Source of the DNA: Kappaphycus alvarezii
Lineage: Eukaryota > Rhodophyta > Florideophyceae > Gigartinales > Solieriaceae
DNA length: 64,000 nucleotides
Assembly: GCA_002205965.3 (NCBI GenBank)
Contig: NADL03000464.1
Span: 806,001 to 870,000 of the forward strand
Direction: 5' to 3'
The notes beneath the pieces are model-generated. The model made no database searches and had not been told where the DNA came from. It was given only the letters and a program-made list of their open reading frames with translations. Position numbers and translations under genes: made by a program. Positions 51,387-61,211 of this stretch are shown here, piece by piece (positions within the stretch are counted from its first letter, which is position 1; each line of letters starts with the position of its first letter).

Positions 51387-52568
51387 ATGCTGAATTTAAT
51401 GCAGTCCGTCCTTGTTGCTAGCGGGACAATTGCCGGGTCCTTTATCGCTGCCTTGTATGTTTTCCAAGAAAAGCTTCTCTACCATCCTAACCTGCCCACC
51501 CGCGAATACGAGCAACGGCCAGACGATCTTTCCATGCGCTACACCGACGCCGATATTATCACAGAGGACGGTGTCCGCCTTCATGCCTGGCTCATTCTTC
51601 AACCCGACTCGCGGAATGCTTCCACTTTCCTTTACTTTCATGGTAACGCTGGGAATATCAGCCATCGGTACGTCAAAACGTCCGCCACTGCCATTCTCGT
51701 CCATTGCTATCCCCGCAAACACACTTTCAACCTTTTCATTTTCTGACCAACATGAACTATCTACCAGCCTTCCTGATGCGCGCCAGTTCTACACCAGCGG
51801 CTTTAACCTTTTGATGGTCTCGTACCGTGGCTACGGCTCCTCTGAAGGCTCCCCGTCCGAGACAGGTTTTTCGAAAGATGCTGCTGCAGCCCTGGCATAT
51901 GCACGTGATCGCAGCGATGTTCTTGATACTTCTCGCTTGTATTTGTTCGGCCGCTCGATTGGTGGAGCTTGCGCTATATCTGTCGCCACGTCCGTGGATG
52001 CGCAAAATACTTTGCGTGGTATTGTCGTCGAAAACACGTTTACTTCCATAAATGACATGATTGACAAAGTCATGCCAGCTTTGCGGTTTGCAAAAGCATT
52101 GAATCGGAACAAGTGGGACTCGATTAAGAGGATTCGAACTATTCGATTACCGATTATGTTCATAAGGTAAGTTTTTTTCTTCTTCAAAGCTCTTGTTTTT
52201 ATGGACGTCAAGTGTCCGGAGTTCATTGACTGAGCTGTATGGGTTGCGTGCCTCTTTGTTTGAATAGCGGTTTGCGTGATGAACTGTGTCCCCCAGAACA
52301 CATGCGAATCCTGTACCTGAATGCCGTTGCAGCTAAATTTAAAGTCATGCACACCGTTGCTGACGGCCAACACAACGTAAGTTTGAACGCTTTTTCCCGT
52401 CCTCATATCGCAGTTGCACAGCAGCACCGATTAACCTGATCCGATTATTTTTTCAATTTCATAAAGGATACTTGGTGGAAGGGTGGCACCAATTATCGCA
52501 AAGCTATCTTGGACTTTGTTGAGCGAGCAAATGCGGAAGGGAAGGGCGAGGACTATAGCCCAACATAA
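51387..52568 (+). CDS. ABHD13/BEM46-type alpha/beta hydrolase, four exons
   Basis: Exons 51387-51667, 51768-52166, 52268-52376 and 52467-52568 (891 nt, 296 residues) are joined by introns of 100, 101 and 90 bp with GT/AG ends. The splice phases agree and the joins restore family motifs: G-N-I-S-H-R|L-P, M-F-I-S|G-L-R-D and G-Q-H-N|D-T-W. An N-terminal hydrophobic helix (about 5-25) anchors it in a membrane. The core has the oxyanion F-H-G-N-A-G-N, the nucleophile elbow G-R-S-I-G-G, the acid in G-L-R-D-E-L and the catalytic His in D-G-Q-H-N. This is the order of ABHD13/BEM46 (WAV2) proteins; the substrate is unknown. Start choice is between 51387 and 51399. It is the only gene here with recognisable introns. 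Confidence 0.9.
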
Positions 52569-53014
52569 ATGCTGTAAAGCTGAGCCTCACTCCTTGATGT
52601 GACGTAACATTCGAGCATGACTGTGTGAGTGCAATGATGACTGGACAAGTCGTGTCGGGGTTTCAACTTGGTTACTGCATTCTATTGCAAGCAACTGAGG
52701 CACCAGAAACTTTCCCGGGAGACATTTGTTCACAGACATGCGGATACTGCCAAGTCCCGTAGTGGATATGCGGAGAGCTTGTTTCTTGCTGAGCACGCGT
52801 CAGAAAAATCAAGGAGAGGGTTTGTACCATTTAAGTCACCAAGGAGGCACTGTGCTTACGCACCGAGTTGACACTTAATACTCAAGGGGAAAGTGAAGTT
52901 TTACACCACTGCGATTACCTGGATCAGCAGGCACTGAGAATATCTAAAGTAAAAGTTCCTGCCGCAACGGCTCGTACCTAACGAGGCCTATCGTTTATTG
53001 GATTATAGCGGCCC
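52569..53014. other. Convergent intergenic region
   Basis: 0.45 kb between the hydrolase and 6PGDH stops. No gene or repeat is seen. Confidence 0.6.
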
Positions 53015-54664
53015 TCAATCTTGCCTTATTGTGACCCCATCGGTGCTCCAACGAGTGTGATAGACTCCGTCCTGGTCCAGCCTCTGGTAAGTATGCGACC
53101 CAAAGAAGTCACGCTGTGCTTGAACCATTTGTGCTGACAGCAAAACCTCCCTTCGGAAACTGTCATAGTATGCGAGCGAACCCGATGTGGATGGAACTGC
53201 AATGCCATTTTCGATGGCAACCATAGCAATACGGCGCCAGCTCTCTTGCGCGGCGTTCAGCTCTGCAGCAAATTCCTCATCTAGCAGGAGGTTTGGCAAG
53301 GCTCCGTCTCGATCATATGCGGCCTTGATTCTATCGAGGAACTTGGCACGAATGATGCATCCACCCTTCCAGATCCTAGAAATGGCTCCCAAGTTTAGAC
53401 CCCAGTCACCCTCCAGACCTGCGGCCCGGATGAGATTCATGCCCTGAGCATAGGAGCAGATCTTCGAAGCATACAATGCCTTGCGGATATCATCAACAAT
53501 CTCCCTCTGCTTTGCGAGATCCTTGTTGGCAAACGGATTCGGGCCCTTCAGGACCGGACTTGCTAATTGCCGATCCTCCTTGAGAGCCGAAACATACCTT
53601 GCCTCTAATGACGCAGCAATAGTGGGCGAAGGAACTGCCCTCTGAGCGGCCTCCTGAATTGTCCACATTCCCGTTCCCTTGGAGCCTGTCTGATCCCTAA
53701 TACGGTCAATTAAATATCCACCATCTGCAACAACGTCATCCTTCTGACGCAGAATCTTGGCCGTAATCTCAATTAAAAAGCTTTGCAACTCGGCAGCATT
53801 CCACTTATCAAAGACATCTGCAATCTCTGACACACTCAAACCCGCGACGTTCCTGAGCAAATCATACGCCTCCCCAATAAGCTGCATATCACCATACTCG
53901 ATGCCATTGTGAACCATCTTGACGTAATTGCCGGAGCCTCCCGGACCAATGTAGGTGACACAGGGACCATCGTCAACCTGAGCGCTAACCTTCTCCATCA
54001 TCGGCCTGATTCTCTCCCATGCCTCACGCGGCCCTCCCGGCATAAGACTCGGACCATATCTAGCACCCTCCTCCCCACCCGATACACCCATGCCCATATA
54101 CAAGATACCCTTTTCCTTCAACATCTCCCCCCTCCTCTCAGTATTCGTATAAAACTCATTCCCCCCATCAATAATCATATCCCCCTCCTCCAGCAATCCC
54201 ATTAACGTCTCAATTGTAGCATCGACCGGCTTTCCCGCCTTGACCAACATAACAATCTTCCTCGGCCTCGCCAAAGACGCCACAAACTCCTCCACACTTT
54301 CATACCCCTCCAACAAGTCATTCAAGCCCTCCTCCTCAGCGCGAGCGACAGTATCCACAACCTTTGCAGCACTGCGATTATAAACTGCAATTCGAAAGCC
54401 CTTCGACGCGATATTAAGCGCCAAATTCTGCCCCATAACGGCAAGTCCAACAAGCCCGATCTCAGCAAGCTGCGGCCTTGCTGAAGATTCATTGGAGGAA
54501 ATGACACGCTCCGAGGCTACCATACATGGGTTGACATGACGGTGGTAACGGGGGAGAGTGGGAGTGCGATACAAGGGAAGACGGGAACGAGAGGTGTGAA
54601 GAGAAACGGTGGAGCGGGAGAGCAGGGGTAATGGGGCGATAAAGGAAGGGGTTGCGGGGGCCAT
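53015..54664 (-). CDS. GND: 6-phosphogluconate dehydrogenase (decarboxylating), organelle-targeted
   Basis: Third step of the oxidative pentose-phosphate pathway: 6-phosphogluconate plus NADP to ribulose 5-phosphate, CO2 and NADPH. From the ATG at 54664 there are 549 residues. A Ser/Thr/Arg/Pro-rich extension of about 65 residues precedes the core and suggests a plastid transit peptide. The core has the Rossmann motif G-L-A-V-M-G-Q-N, then D-G-G-N-E-F-Y and G-M-G-V-S-G-G-E-E-G-A-R. Substrate-binding residues follow in K-M-V-H-N-G-I-E-Y. The C-terminal region ends in F-F-G-S-H-T-Y-Q-R. The frame stays open upstream to another ATG at 54904, which would add 80 residues of low-complexity sequence; I prefer the shorter form. 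Single exon. Confidence 0.94.
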   Translation of the reverse strand: MAPATPSFIAPLPLLSRSTVSLHTSRSRLPLYRTPTLPRYHRHVNPCMVASERVISSNESSARPQLAEIGLVGLAVMGQNLALNIASKGFRIAVYNRSAAKVVDTVARAEEEGLNDLLEGYESVEEFVASLARPRKIVMLVKAGKPVDATIETLMGLLEEGDMIIDGGNEFYTNTERRGEMLKEKGILYMGMGVSGGEEGARYGPSLMPGGPREAWERIRPMMEKVSAQVDDGPCVTYIGPGGSGNYVKMVHNGIEYGDMQLIGEAYDLLRNVAGLSVSEIADVFDKWNAAELQSFLIEITAKILRQKDDVVADGGYLIDRIRDQTGSKGTGMWTIQEAAQRAVPSPTIAASLEARYVSALKEDRQLASPVLKGPNPFANKDLAKQREIVDDIRKALYASKICSYAQGMNLIRAAGLEGDWGLNLGAISRIWKGGCIIRAKFLDRIKAAYDRDGALPNLLLDEEFAAELNAAQESWRRIAMVAIENGIAVPSTSGSLAYYDSFRREVLLSAQMVQAQRDFFGSHTYQRLDQDGVYHTRWSTDGVTIRQD

Positions 54665-56956
54665 GACGGAGAGTATACGACACAAAGGTTTTGAGAGAGA
54701 GCAGAGATACGACAGACGAGAAGCGAGGGTGTGTGTGACAGGGAGTGGGTAAGGCAAACAGGTGGGGTGTCTGTATTTGTAGTATGTGAGGAGGGGGTGG
54801 AGGATGTGGCGGAATTCAATGGGGCAGTGGTGACAGGACAAGTGGGGGTGTGGCGCGGTGAGAAGGGACGGCGTGGGACTTTTTCTTCGCGAGCGGTGTG
54901 ACATCGGCGGGACGCGTGGTGAGGCGGTGAGAATGGCGCAAGGAACGTGATGTGGGGCGAGAGGGAAATGGGGAAATGTGACAAGGATGTGGTTGGTCCG
55001 TTGAGATTGGGTGATGGGCCAATGGAGGGGCGATGATATGTGGCGGTGACACTTGGCATACGTGGAGTGGAGCGGTGAGAGTGGTTGGTATTGTGGGTAC
55101 TAGGAAAGGCTGAGATGTGATTGGATGGGAATATCTGGGTTGATGGTGTTGCTGGTGAAGATATTAGATACAGTAAGTGAGCTGCGATTTGTACTACGTG
55201 GGTTTGCTTCGTGTGGACAAGGCTTTCTTTCAATAGCACAGTACTAATTAATCGCCAATGCGGAGCTGGCCGATGGTGCCTACGCTAGTTGCAGAACGGG
55301 GAATAGACGGCGATACAATGCTTGTGCAAACCCTGACGGTTTTGATGCAGAGTGGTTGCACGGAGCTTGCGAGTCATTTGAGATTGTGGCAAAGCCTGCC
55401 GCCTCTGCCGCCACCTTCGGTTGTCCACATGGCAACAGCGCGCTGCCTTTGGGCCCGGCATTTGGTGGCTACCTGGCTAGTCTGGCTTGGAATTGGGCAA
55501 CATATTGTTGTTGCTCACATTGTCGAATCCGCACGAGCAATTTTCCGATGAGGCGGCAAACTTGGCCTCGCGATCACTTGCGTTGTACACTGCTGTCCTG
55601 GTTGGTTTTACATTACAGTACAGTACTGTAAAGGGATAAAATGCTGTAAGCAGAAGAGGTTTCATTACAGGATGTTGCTTGGCATATTGATGGTGCTGAT
55701 GCCAGCAACATCAATATGAACAAAACTGTAACAGTACCTGGAATGTTACAACGCGTACAGTTATGATACGTTACATACAGCACGCCAGCCTTGTTGCAGG
55801 AGCCAGCGAAAAGGGGTGTGGATTTCCAAAACTGTGCATTTGCTCTACTTATCGTGCTACACGTCCGGCTTATGTGTGTTTGAGGATCGGGCTGAAAGTC
55901 AGCAGCTTGCCGCTCGTCAAAGATCGGCAGGACAGGTAAGGCCAACCATGTAACAGTCTACTTGCTTTATCAAAGTAGACTCTCTGTCGGGTACCGCACC
56001 GTGGAGTACAGATTTCCCCAAGAGCAGGTGGAGCAGAAGCACTGCACTGCACCCCTCCTTGGCCTAACAGCACAATGTTGTACTGTACAGTAAAATACGG
56101 TACAGCATTGTACAGCTTTTTGTTTTTGCTGCGCAACTTTACAGAGGGATACCCAAGGGTAGGCTCTGTTGTACAGCATTGTTGCAGGATGGGCCGTGGT
56201 TGTCGGACGTGGTGATTTTGGTCGCAAGTCATTGAACAGACAGACCCGAACCCTCCCTTTAACGTCATGCAAGCCATGGCCGTCTCTTTAACGGGACGAA
56301 AGAGTACGTTTAGATATGCTCAAATGGGCCGCTGAAACGTCTGTGCAAAAGTGCCCCGTGCAGACTCTTGTTATGCTTTGGAACCTGATCTTGCGGCACA
56401 GAACAACGGTACAATTTAGTACAGTACGTGTACTGTATTGTACGGAGTGGTTCGCACAGGAAAGAGGCAAGCGCATTTGCCCCCGCCCTTCTTTTTAGTT
56501 TACAAAACCACCGGCAGGTGGTTTGGTACAGTACAGTTGTATAGCACTGTAGTATCAGTGGTTGCTGTAGTCGAACAAGCATTGTGAACAGCATAACAAT
56601 GTACATACAGTACAGTACTCCGCAGTAATGTCCGTACAAAAAAGAGCGAAAAAGTAAAATGAAACAAAACCAGGCGACGTGCCCTTGCTCACGATACGCA
56701 GTGATCATTGGCGGTACTTTCGTTTCAGATTGAGGCCAACAACTGAATTCCCGCGCAGCCAATGGCTTGTGCAACTCACAGACGTTTCATCCGTTTGCTT
56801 TCAATCCCCCTCGCCACATCCATTATCCACGCAAACCCAACATATGCCCGCCTCCCCCCTCTCTCCCTCCCACCCTCCCAAACCATCCTCATCCATCTCC
56901 TTCATCCCAATCCACCTTCTCCCTCCCACCACCCACAACACAAGAAAAAAAACATC
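54665..56956. promoter_or_regulatory. Long divergent promoter region with pentamer clusters
   Basis: 2.3 kb between the 6PGDH and MORC start codons. Pentamer clusters lie at 55615-55630, 56078-56110, 56415-56442, 56527-56555 and 56603-56620. An open frame at 55247-55630 (plus) looks protein-like in composition but has no usable ATG near its start (see findings). The last 200 bases before MORC are C-rich. Confidence 0.45.
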
Positions 56957-59900
56957 ATGGCCCTTCCTACCAAACGTCGCCGTTCCACTCGCACCGAAGA
57001 ACACACCTGGCCCCTTGGAGCCTTTGCAGAACTCGTCGCTACCGCCTGTGCAGCTTCTACCCATCTTCACATCCATGCTCATCCCTCCCCTCCTCACATC
57101 ACATTCCTCGATAATGGACCCGGTCACCCCTCTGCCACCCTCTCCGCCCTTACCGCCCCGTCCCCCTGGCGTACCGCAGCCACCACCATCGGCTCCTCAC
57201 TCGCCCTTCTCACAATCCTTTCCGACGGCACTGCCACTGCCGCCCTCTTAACAGACCCACCCCACATTCTACACTGGCCCTCCATCTCCCCTCATCATCC
57301 TGATCTTCCCAAGTTTCTTCAAGCAACACCCTGGTCTTCTTATGAACAAGTCAACGCCGCCTTCCAAACCATTCCCACCTCCGGTTCCCTCCTTGTCATT
57401 TCCAATCTCAAATCAAACCCTGCCAACCCCACCGCCACACATCTCGACTTTTCCGATCCCCATGATATTCGCTATCCCTCCACCTCCAACATCCGCCTTT
57501 CCACTTCACTCCGTGCCTATCTTCAACTCCTTTTTCTTCACCCAAAGGCCCGCATCTACTTGCGTGGCCGTATCGTACGTGAACGGAAGCTCGCCTCTAT
57601 GATGTGGGGTAGGACCGATTTTCTTTACACTCCACGTGTTGTCCACGATACTGTCGCTACGATGCGATTCGGCTTTGATCCTCATGCCGCTGCCGATGAA
57701 TATGGTATGCTCATTTACTGTCGTGGCAGGCTCATACGTCCGTTTATGCGTGTAGGTCCACAGATACCAGGCGCGGATGTCAAGGTTGTCGGTATCATCG
57801 AGGCCGACTTTTTGTCCCCCACGCGAAACATGCAGGCTTTCAAAAGGGACAAGTTGTATCAAGGATTGATATTTTCCATCGACCGTTCCCTAAAGGCCTT
57901 TTGGGTCAAGTATGGAAACATGAACAAGGTCTTGCAGCTCCATAGTCGCGATGTCGTGCCCAAGTGGAGTAGATGCGATGATTGCGGCCATTGGCGCATA
58001 GTTGCCGTCCGCGATGGAGCACTCAATCCGGACGATATTTCCTGCACGCGCTGGGTCTGTGCCATGAATGTCGGTGGGACCGTCAAGTGCGGAGCGCCCG
58101 ATGATGCCGATACTGCGGTGGTTGTGGGAAACCGTCGTATCCTTTGTGCTGGTAAGTCTAAGGCCGAATTTTCTGCCGCAATGAAACAGATGCGAAGCGA
58201 TTCGCCTATCGATGCTACAAAATTGGCTACAGACTCGCAGCCGTCCTCTGGGGAGGCCACGCGGAGACGGCCTAGAGCACTTCAACAAAGCGCATCAAAT
58301 TGGGTGGTGAACGGCGTTGCAGGGGACAGTTTGCGCTCAAGTCCCGCTACTACTGCTGGTGTATCAGCAGCGAATATCAACGTTGCGGAAATGAACACGA
58401 CCGGGGAATCTTTGATTCGTGAGCCAAATCTTGATTTAGATCAACCCACCCCGGAGCTTGTGTCTCCAGAGCTTCATTTCAACGGTGATGGATTCACCCT
58501 CTCGAGGAATGGTGTCGCGGGTCCGCCGGCAGTGCCCCCCGTGTCTGTTTCGGGAAGTTTGCCCACAACTTCCGCTGGCTTGTTTCCCTCCTCAGCAACC
58601 AGCCCAAAAGTGGCGTATGGACCAATCGAAGCCTTCCTCCGGAATGTCGAGGTAAAAGAAGCGTCGCTACATGGTGGGGTGTCCCTGCTGAACAAGAACC
58701 CTAACTCTGAAGGAAAAGGAGTCGAAGGAATCAGCACCACCCTGAACAGTGAAGCTGAACAAAAGATTTCGTTGGTTAGCAGTTCCTACGGTCTTGGGGA
58801 CACACTGATTCTTGGGAGACCCGACCAAGCGGTGGGCGGAGGAGATACGCTCAAGTCTTCCTCGAGTGTAACGCATGAAGCGGTTCCGAATGCTGACATC
58901 GTCCATGACAGTGTCATTGACATAATGGGCACGACAAACGGGACAAACTGCCAAATTTTCGGAAGCAGGCCACCCCTCGAGCCTCAAAGTATCCCCAATG
59001 AACGGAGTGAGGCCATGATCCCTGCGTCCTCGATCAATCCACAGCAGATTCTCAAAGATCATGCCAACACTCAAGTTGCACCGTCGTCCGGGCTTATGCC
59101 ACCACCTCCACTGCGAAGAGAACATATTGAACTCACACCCTTCGACCCTGCGCGGTCCAAAAGCGGTGAGGTGGTTAACACAACCAATCCGAATAGGCTT
59201 CCAGAGAAGTCATACGGAGGGAGAAGAGAATCATTTTGCAATGTGCAAGGTAAGGAAAATGTCGCTGCCGATGGGAGCAAGTCAAATCATCTGGGCAGTA
59301 ACAATGGCAACCACTGCGATGGGTCCCTTGCTCATGACCCGTCCCCTTCGACTGTACGTCAAGGAGTTCAGCAGCCCCAGCTCCTTTCCTCGCCCGCAGA
59401 AGGTGTTGTGCGCTGTGACGAAGCCGGCTTTGCAAAAATACCGAAGGAAAACGGACATTCGGGATGTGGAAAGGCTCTCATGGGGTCATGTCAATATCAA
59501 CCAGAGTTCAATGGTGGCGTCACGACATCATCAGCTTTTCAAATTAGCGCATCAAATCATGAGAAAGGGTGCGGACCCAAAGACGGTAACCCCGTGAATG
59601 ATCTAGACTTTAGATCAAGTCGACAGGTGGGCCTCAATCGCGAGTCGATCGTAGAAAAGCGAGGTACCTCATGCATGACTGAAGTCAACTCCAAGGAGGG
59701 CAAACAACGTGGAGGCGCGGAGCAAAAGAGTGCGGCTTTGCAAGCGAGTCCGCTAGATGAGGTAGAAATGACACAACTTTTGGATTTGGATGATGATGGG
59801 GAAATCGGGGCCTCGAATCTGCATGGGAGAGCAGATGCTCCCACTAAAGGTATTCCACCCGGCATTAATGTGGAGAGCGGTAATAACCAACTGCCTGCCG

Positions 59901-61018
59901 GACGGACCCTCAACGCACGCTCTGGAGACAGGGCAGCTCTGGTTGGGAGAGACTCAGAGCATGGTAAGCTCAGCAGCAGACCACAGTCACCTGCATGCCA
60001 GCCCATGGATGTGGGGTCCGACGGCACCGAGCCTTTTGAGAAGGAGACACCAAATCAAATGGAGGACGTAGCAAAGCAACGGGGAGGTGATGAGGATGTA
60101 CACGGGGTGATCAACAATCAATCAAAGTACAACTCAACCCCTAGGACTCAAAAAGACTTGGCGGAGTCTGAAAACCTAGGTTTGTCCCGACGTGATTCTT
60201 CCGAGATGGAAAGCGAAGGCAAAGGTAGTTCATTGAGAATCAAGAGACGACATGAAGAAGGCGCGAGCCAGGGCGAGAACGATGTTGAAGAGTATCGTCG
60301 AGTTGGGAAACGTCAAAAAAATGCACACCTAAACACCCATACCATGAGGGGTAACGATTCACAACGTCAGGGAGCTGATCCTGATAAGAGGCGAACACTA
60401 GGTGACAACTCTTTGGCAGTTGCAGCTGAGGCCGCGACCTCCGCTGCGCAGGCGGCGCTTGGTGATCTGGAGATGGAGGACACTATACCAACTAGACGAG
60501 GAGCCCTCACGTCTAGTGCCACGATGGAATTGACATGGTCGCAGTTAGCGTTATCAGCAGCTGTAGCGGCTGGCGCTGCTGCTGCGGCAGCAACCACTAT
60601 GAGGCAATCGCAGCAGGAAGGGCGAGCTACCACTGGAAGAAATTCGAATTGGGCAGAGGGGAAGCTGCGAAATCTTATTTCTCGCCTTGTTCCAACTGCG
60701 GACGAAGCAAAGTTGGATGACATGGAAGCTCTGGATGTGGAGCGGGTTGCTGAGGAGATTAAAACCCAAATCAAGCGAGATGCGAAAGAAGATGTCGTTC
60801 GTACTGTGTCAAGGCCGCAAGAAGAAGGTCAAGCTGAGTTGAAATCTGAGAAGGAGGAATTGCGCAAACTCAGAAACCTTGTTCATATTTTTCTTGATAA
60901 GGTGGTAGGCATATTGCAGACTGAAGATGCTCATGGCGATGCTCATGAGCAGGTGGGCAACCAGCTAGAGTATTACCTTCGTCTACTCGATGCCCTCCCT
61001 CCGAATGGCCCCAGCTAA
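56957..61018 (+). CDS. MORC-family protein with CW zinc finger; ATPase site degenerate
   Basis: MORC proteins are nuclear GHKL ATPases that compact and silence chromatin and often act on transposons. This 1353-residue protein has the GHKL region at about 15-175, starting H-T-W-P-L-G-A-F-A-E-L and including L-D-N-G-P-G. The S5-like region follows (D-I-R-Y ... S-L-R-A-Y-L and Y-G-M-L-I-Y-C-R-G-R-L-I). A CW zinc finger at about 335-380 has C-D-D-C-G-H-W, W-V-C and a last Cys. A very long disordered region then leads to Ala-rich and coiled-coil C-terminal segments. The Asn that binds Mg-ATP (N in E-L-I-D-N) is replaced in E-L-V-A-T, and the Gly-rich lid is not recognisable. The ATG at 56957 starts just before the domain; an in-frame ATG at 56762 would add 65 low-complexity residues. 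No introns seen. Confidence 0.85.
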   Translation: MALPTKRRRSTRTEEHTWPLGAFAELVATACAASTHLHIHAHPSPPHITFLDNGPGHPSATLSALTAPSPWRTAATTIGSSLALLTILSDGTATAALLTDPPHILHWPSISPHHPDLPKFLQATPWSSYEQVNAAFQTIPTSGSLLVISNLKSNPANPTATHLDFSDPHDIRYPSTSNIRLSTSLRAYLQLLFLHPKARIYLRGRIVRERKLASMMWGRTDFLYTPRVVHDTVATMRFGFDPHAAADEYGMLIYCRGRLIRPFMRVGPQIPGADVKVVGIIEADFLSPTRNMQAFKRDKLYQGLIFSIDRSLKAFWVKYGNMNKVLQLHSRDVVPKWSRCDDCGHWRIVAVRDGALNPDDISCTRWVCAMNVGGTVKCGAPDDADTAVVVGNRRILCAGKSKAEFSAAMKQMRSDSPIDATKLATDSQPSSGEATRRRPRALQQSASNWVVNGVAGDSLRSSPATTAGVSAANINVAEMNTTGESLIREPNLDLDQPTPELVSPELHFNGDGFTLSRNGVAGPPAVPPVSVSGSLPTTSAGLFPSSATSPKVAYGPIEAFLRNVEVKEASLHGGVSLLNKNPNSEGKGVEGISTTLNSEAEQKISLVSSSYGLGDTLILGRPDQAVGGGDTLKSSSSVTHEAVPNADIVHDSVIDIMGTTNGTNCQIFGSRPPLEPQSIPNERSEAMIPASSINPQQILKDHANTQVAPSSGLMPPPPLRREHIELTPFDPARSKSGEVVNTTNPNRLPEKSYGGRRESFCNVQGKENVAADGSKSNHLGSNNGNHCDGSLAHDPSPSTVRQGVQQPQLLSSPAEGVVRCDEAGFAKIPKENGHSGCGKALMGSCQYQPEFNGGVTTSSAFQISASNHEKGCGPKDGNPVNDLDFRSSRQVGLNRESIVEKRGTSCMTEVNSKEGKQRGGAEQKSAALQASPLDEVEMTQLLDLDDDGEIGASNLHGRADAPTKGIPPGINVESGNNQLPAGRTLNARSGDRAALVGRDSEHGKLSSRPQSPACQPMDVGSDGTEPFEKETPNQMEDVAKQRGGDEDVHGVINNQSKYNSTPRTQKDLAESENLGLSRRDSSEMESEGKGSSLRIKRRHEEGASQGENDVEEYRRVGKRQKNAHLNTHTMRGNDSQRQGADPDKRRTLGDNSLAVAAEAATSAAQAALGDLEMEDTIPTRRGALTSSATMELTWSQLALSAAVAAGAAAAAATTMRQSQQEGRATTGRNSNWAEGKLRNLISRLVPTADEAKLDDMEALDVERVAEEIKTQIKRDAKEDVVRTVSRPQEEGQAELKSEKEELRKLRNLVHIFLDKVVGILQTEDAHGDAHEQVGNQLEYYLRLLDALPPNGPS

Positions 61019-61211
61019 CTTGTTTATAATTGGAGACATGACCACCTGCACAGAGCTAACGATAAACGAAAAACTAATTTCCGCCAGACGCTTCACACAA
61101 CATGATTCGATTCATGAAAGGACCAGCTTTACATGATAGTCACACTGTACAAGTTCTGCAATGCCATCCGGGCCGCCCCATTAGTTAGATATTGTCTCAG
61201 TTACCCTCCGG
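61019..61211. other. Tight convergent intergenic region
   Basis: Only 193 bp between the MORC and TFIIF stop codons; the two 3' untranslated regions probably overlap. Confidence 0.6.

Noticed and set aside
54665-54904. Upstream in-frame ATG for 6PGDH
   Set aside because: It would add 80 His/Pro/Ser-rich residues; the ATG at 54664 gives a normal transit peptide length.
56762-56956. Upstream in-frame ATG for the MORC gene
   Set aside because: It adds 65 Pro/His/Ser-rich residues from the C-rich leader; the later ATG sits directly before the conserved domain.
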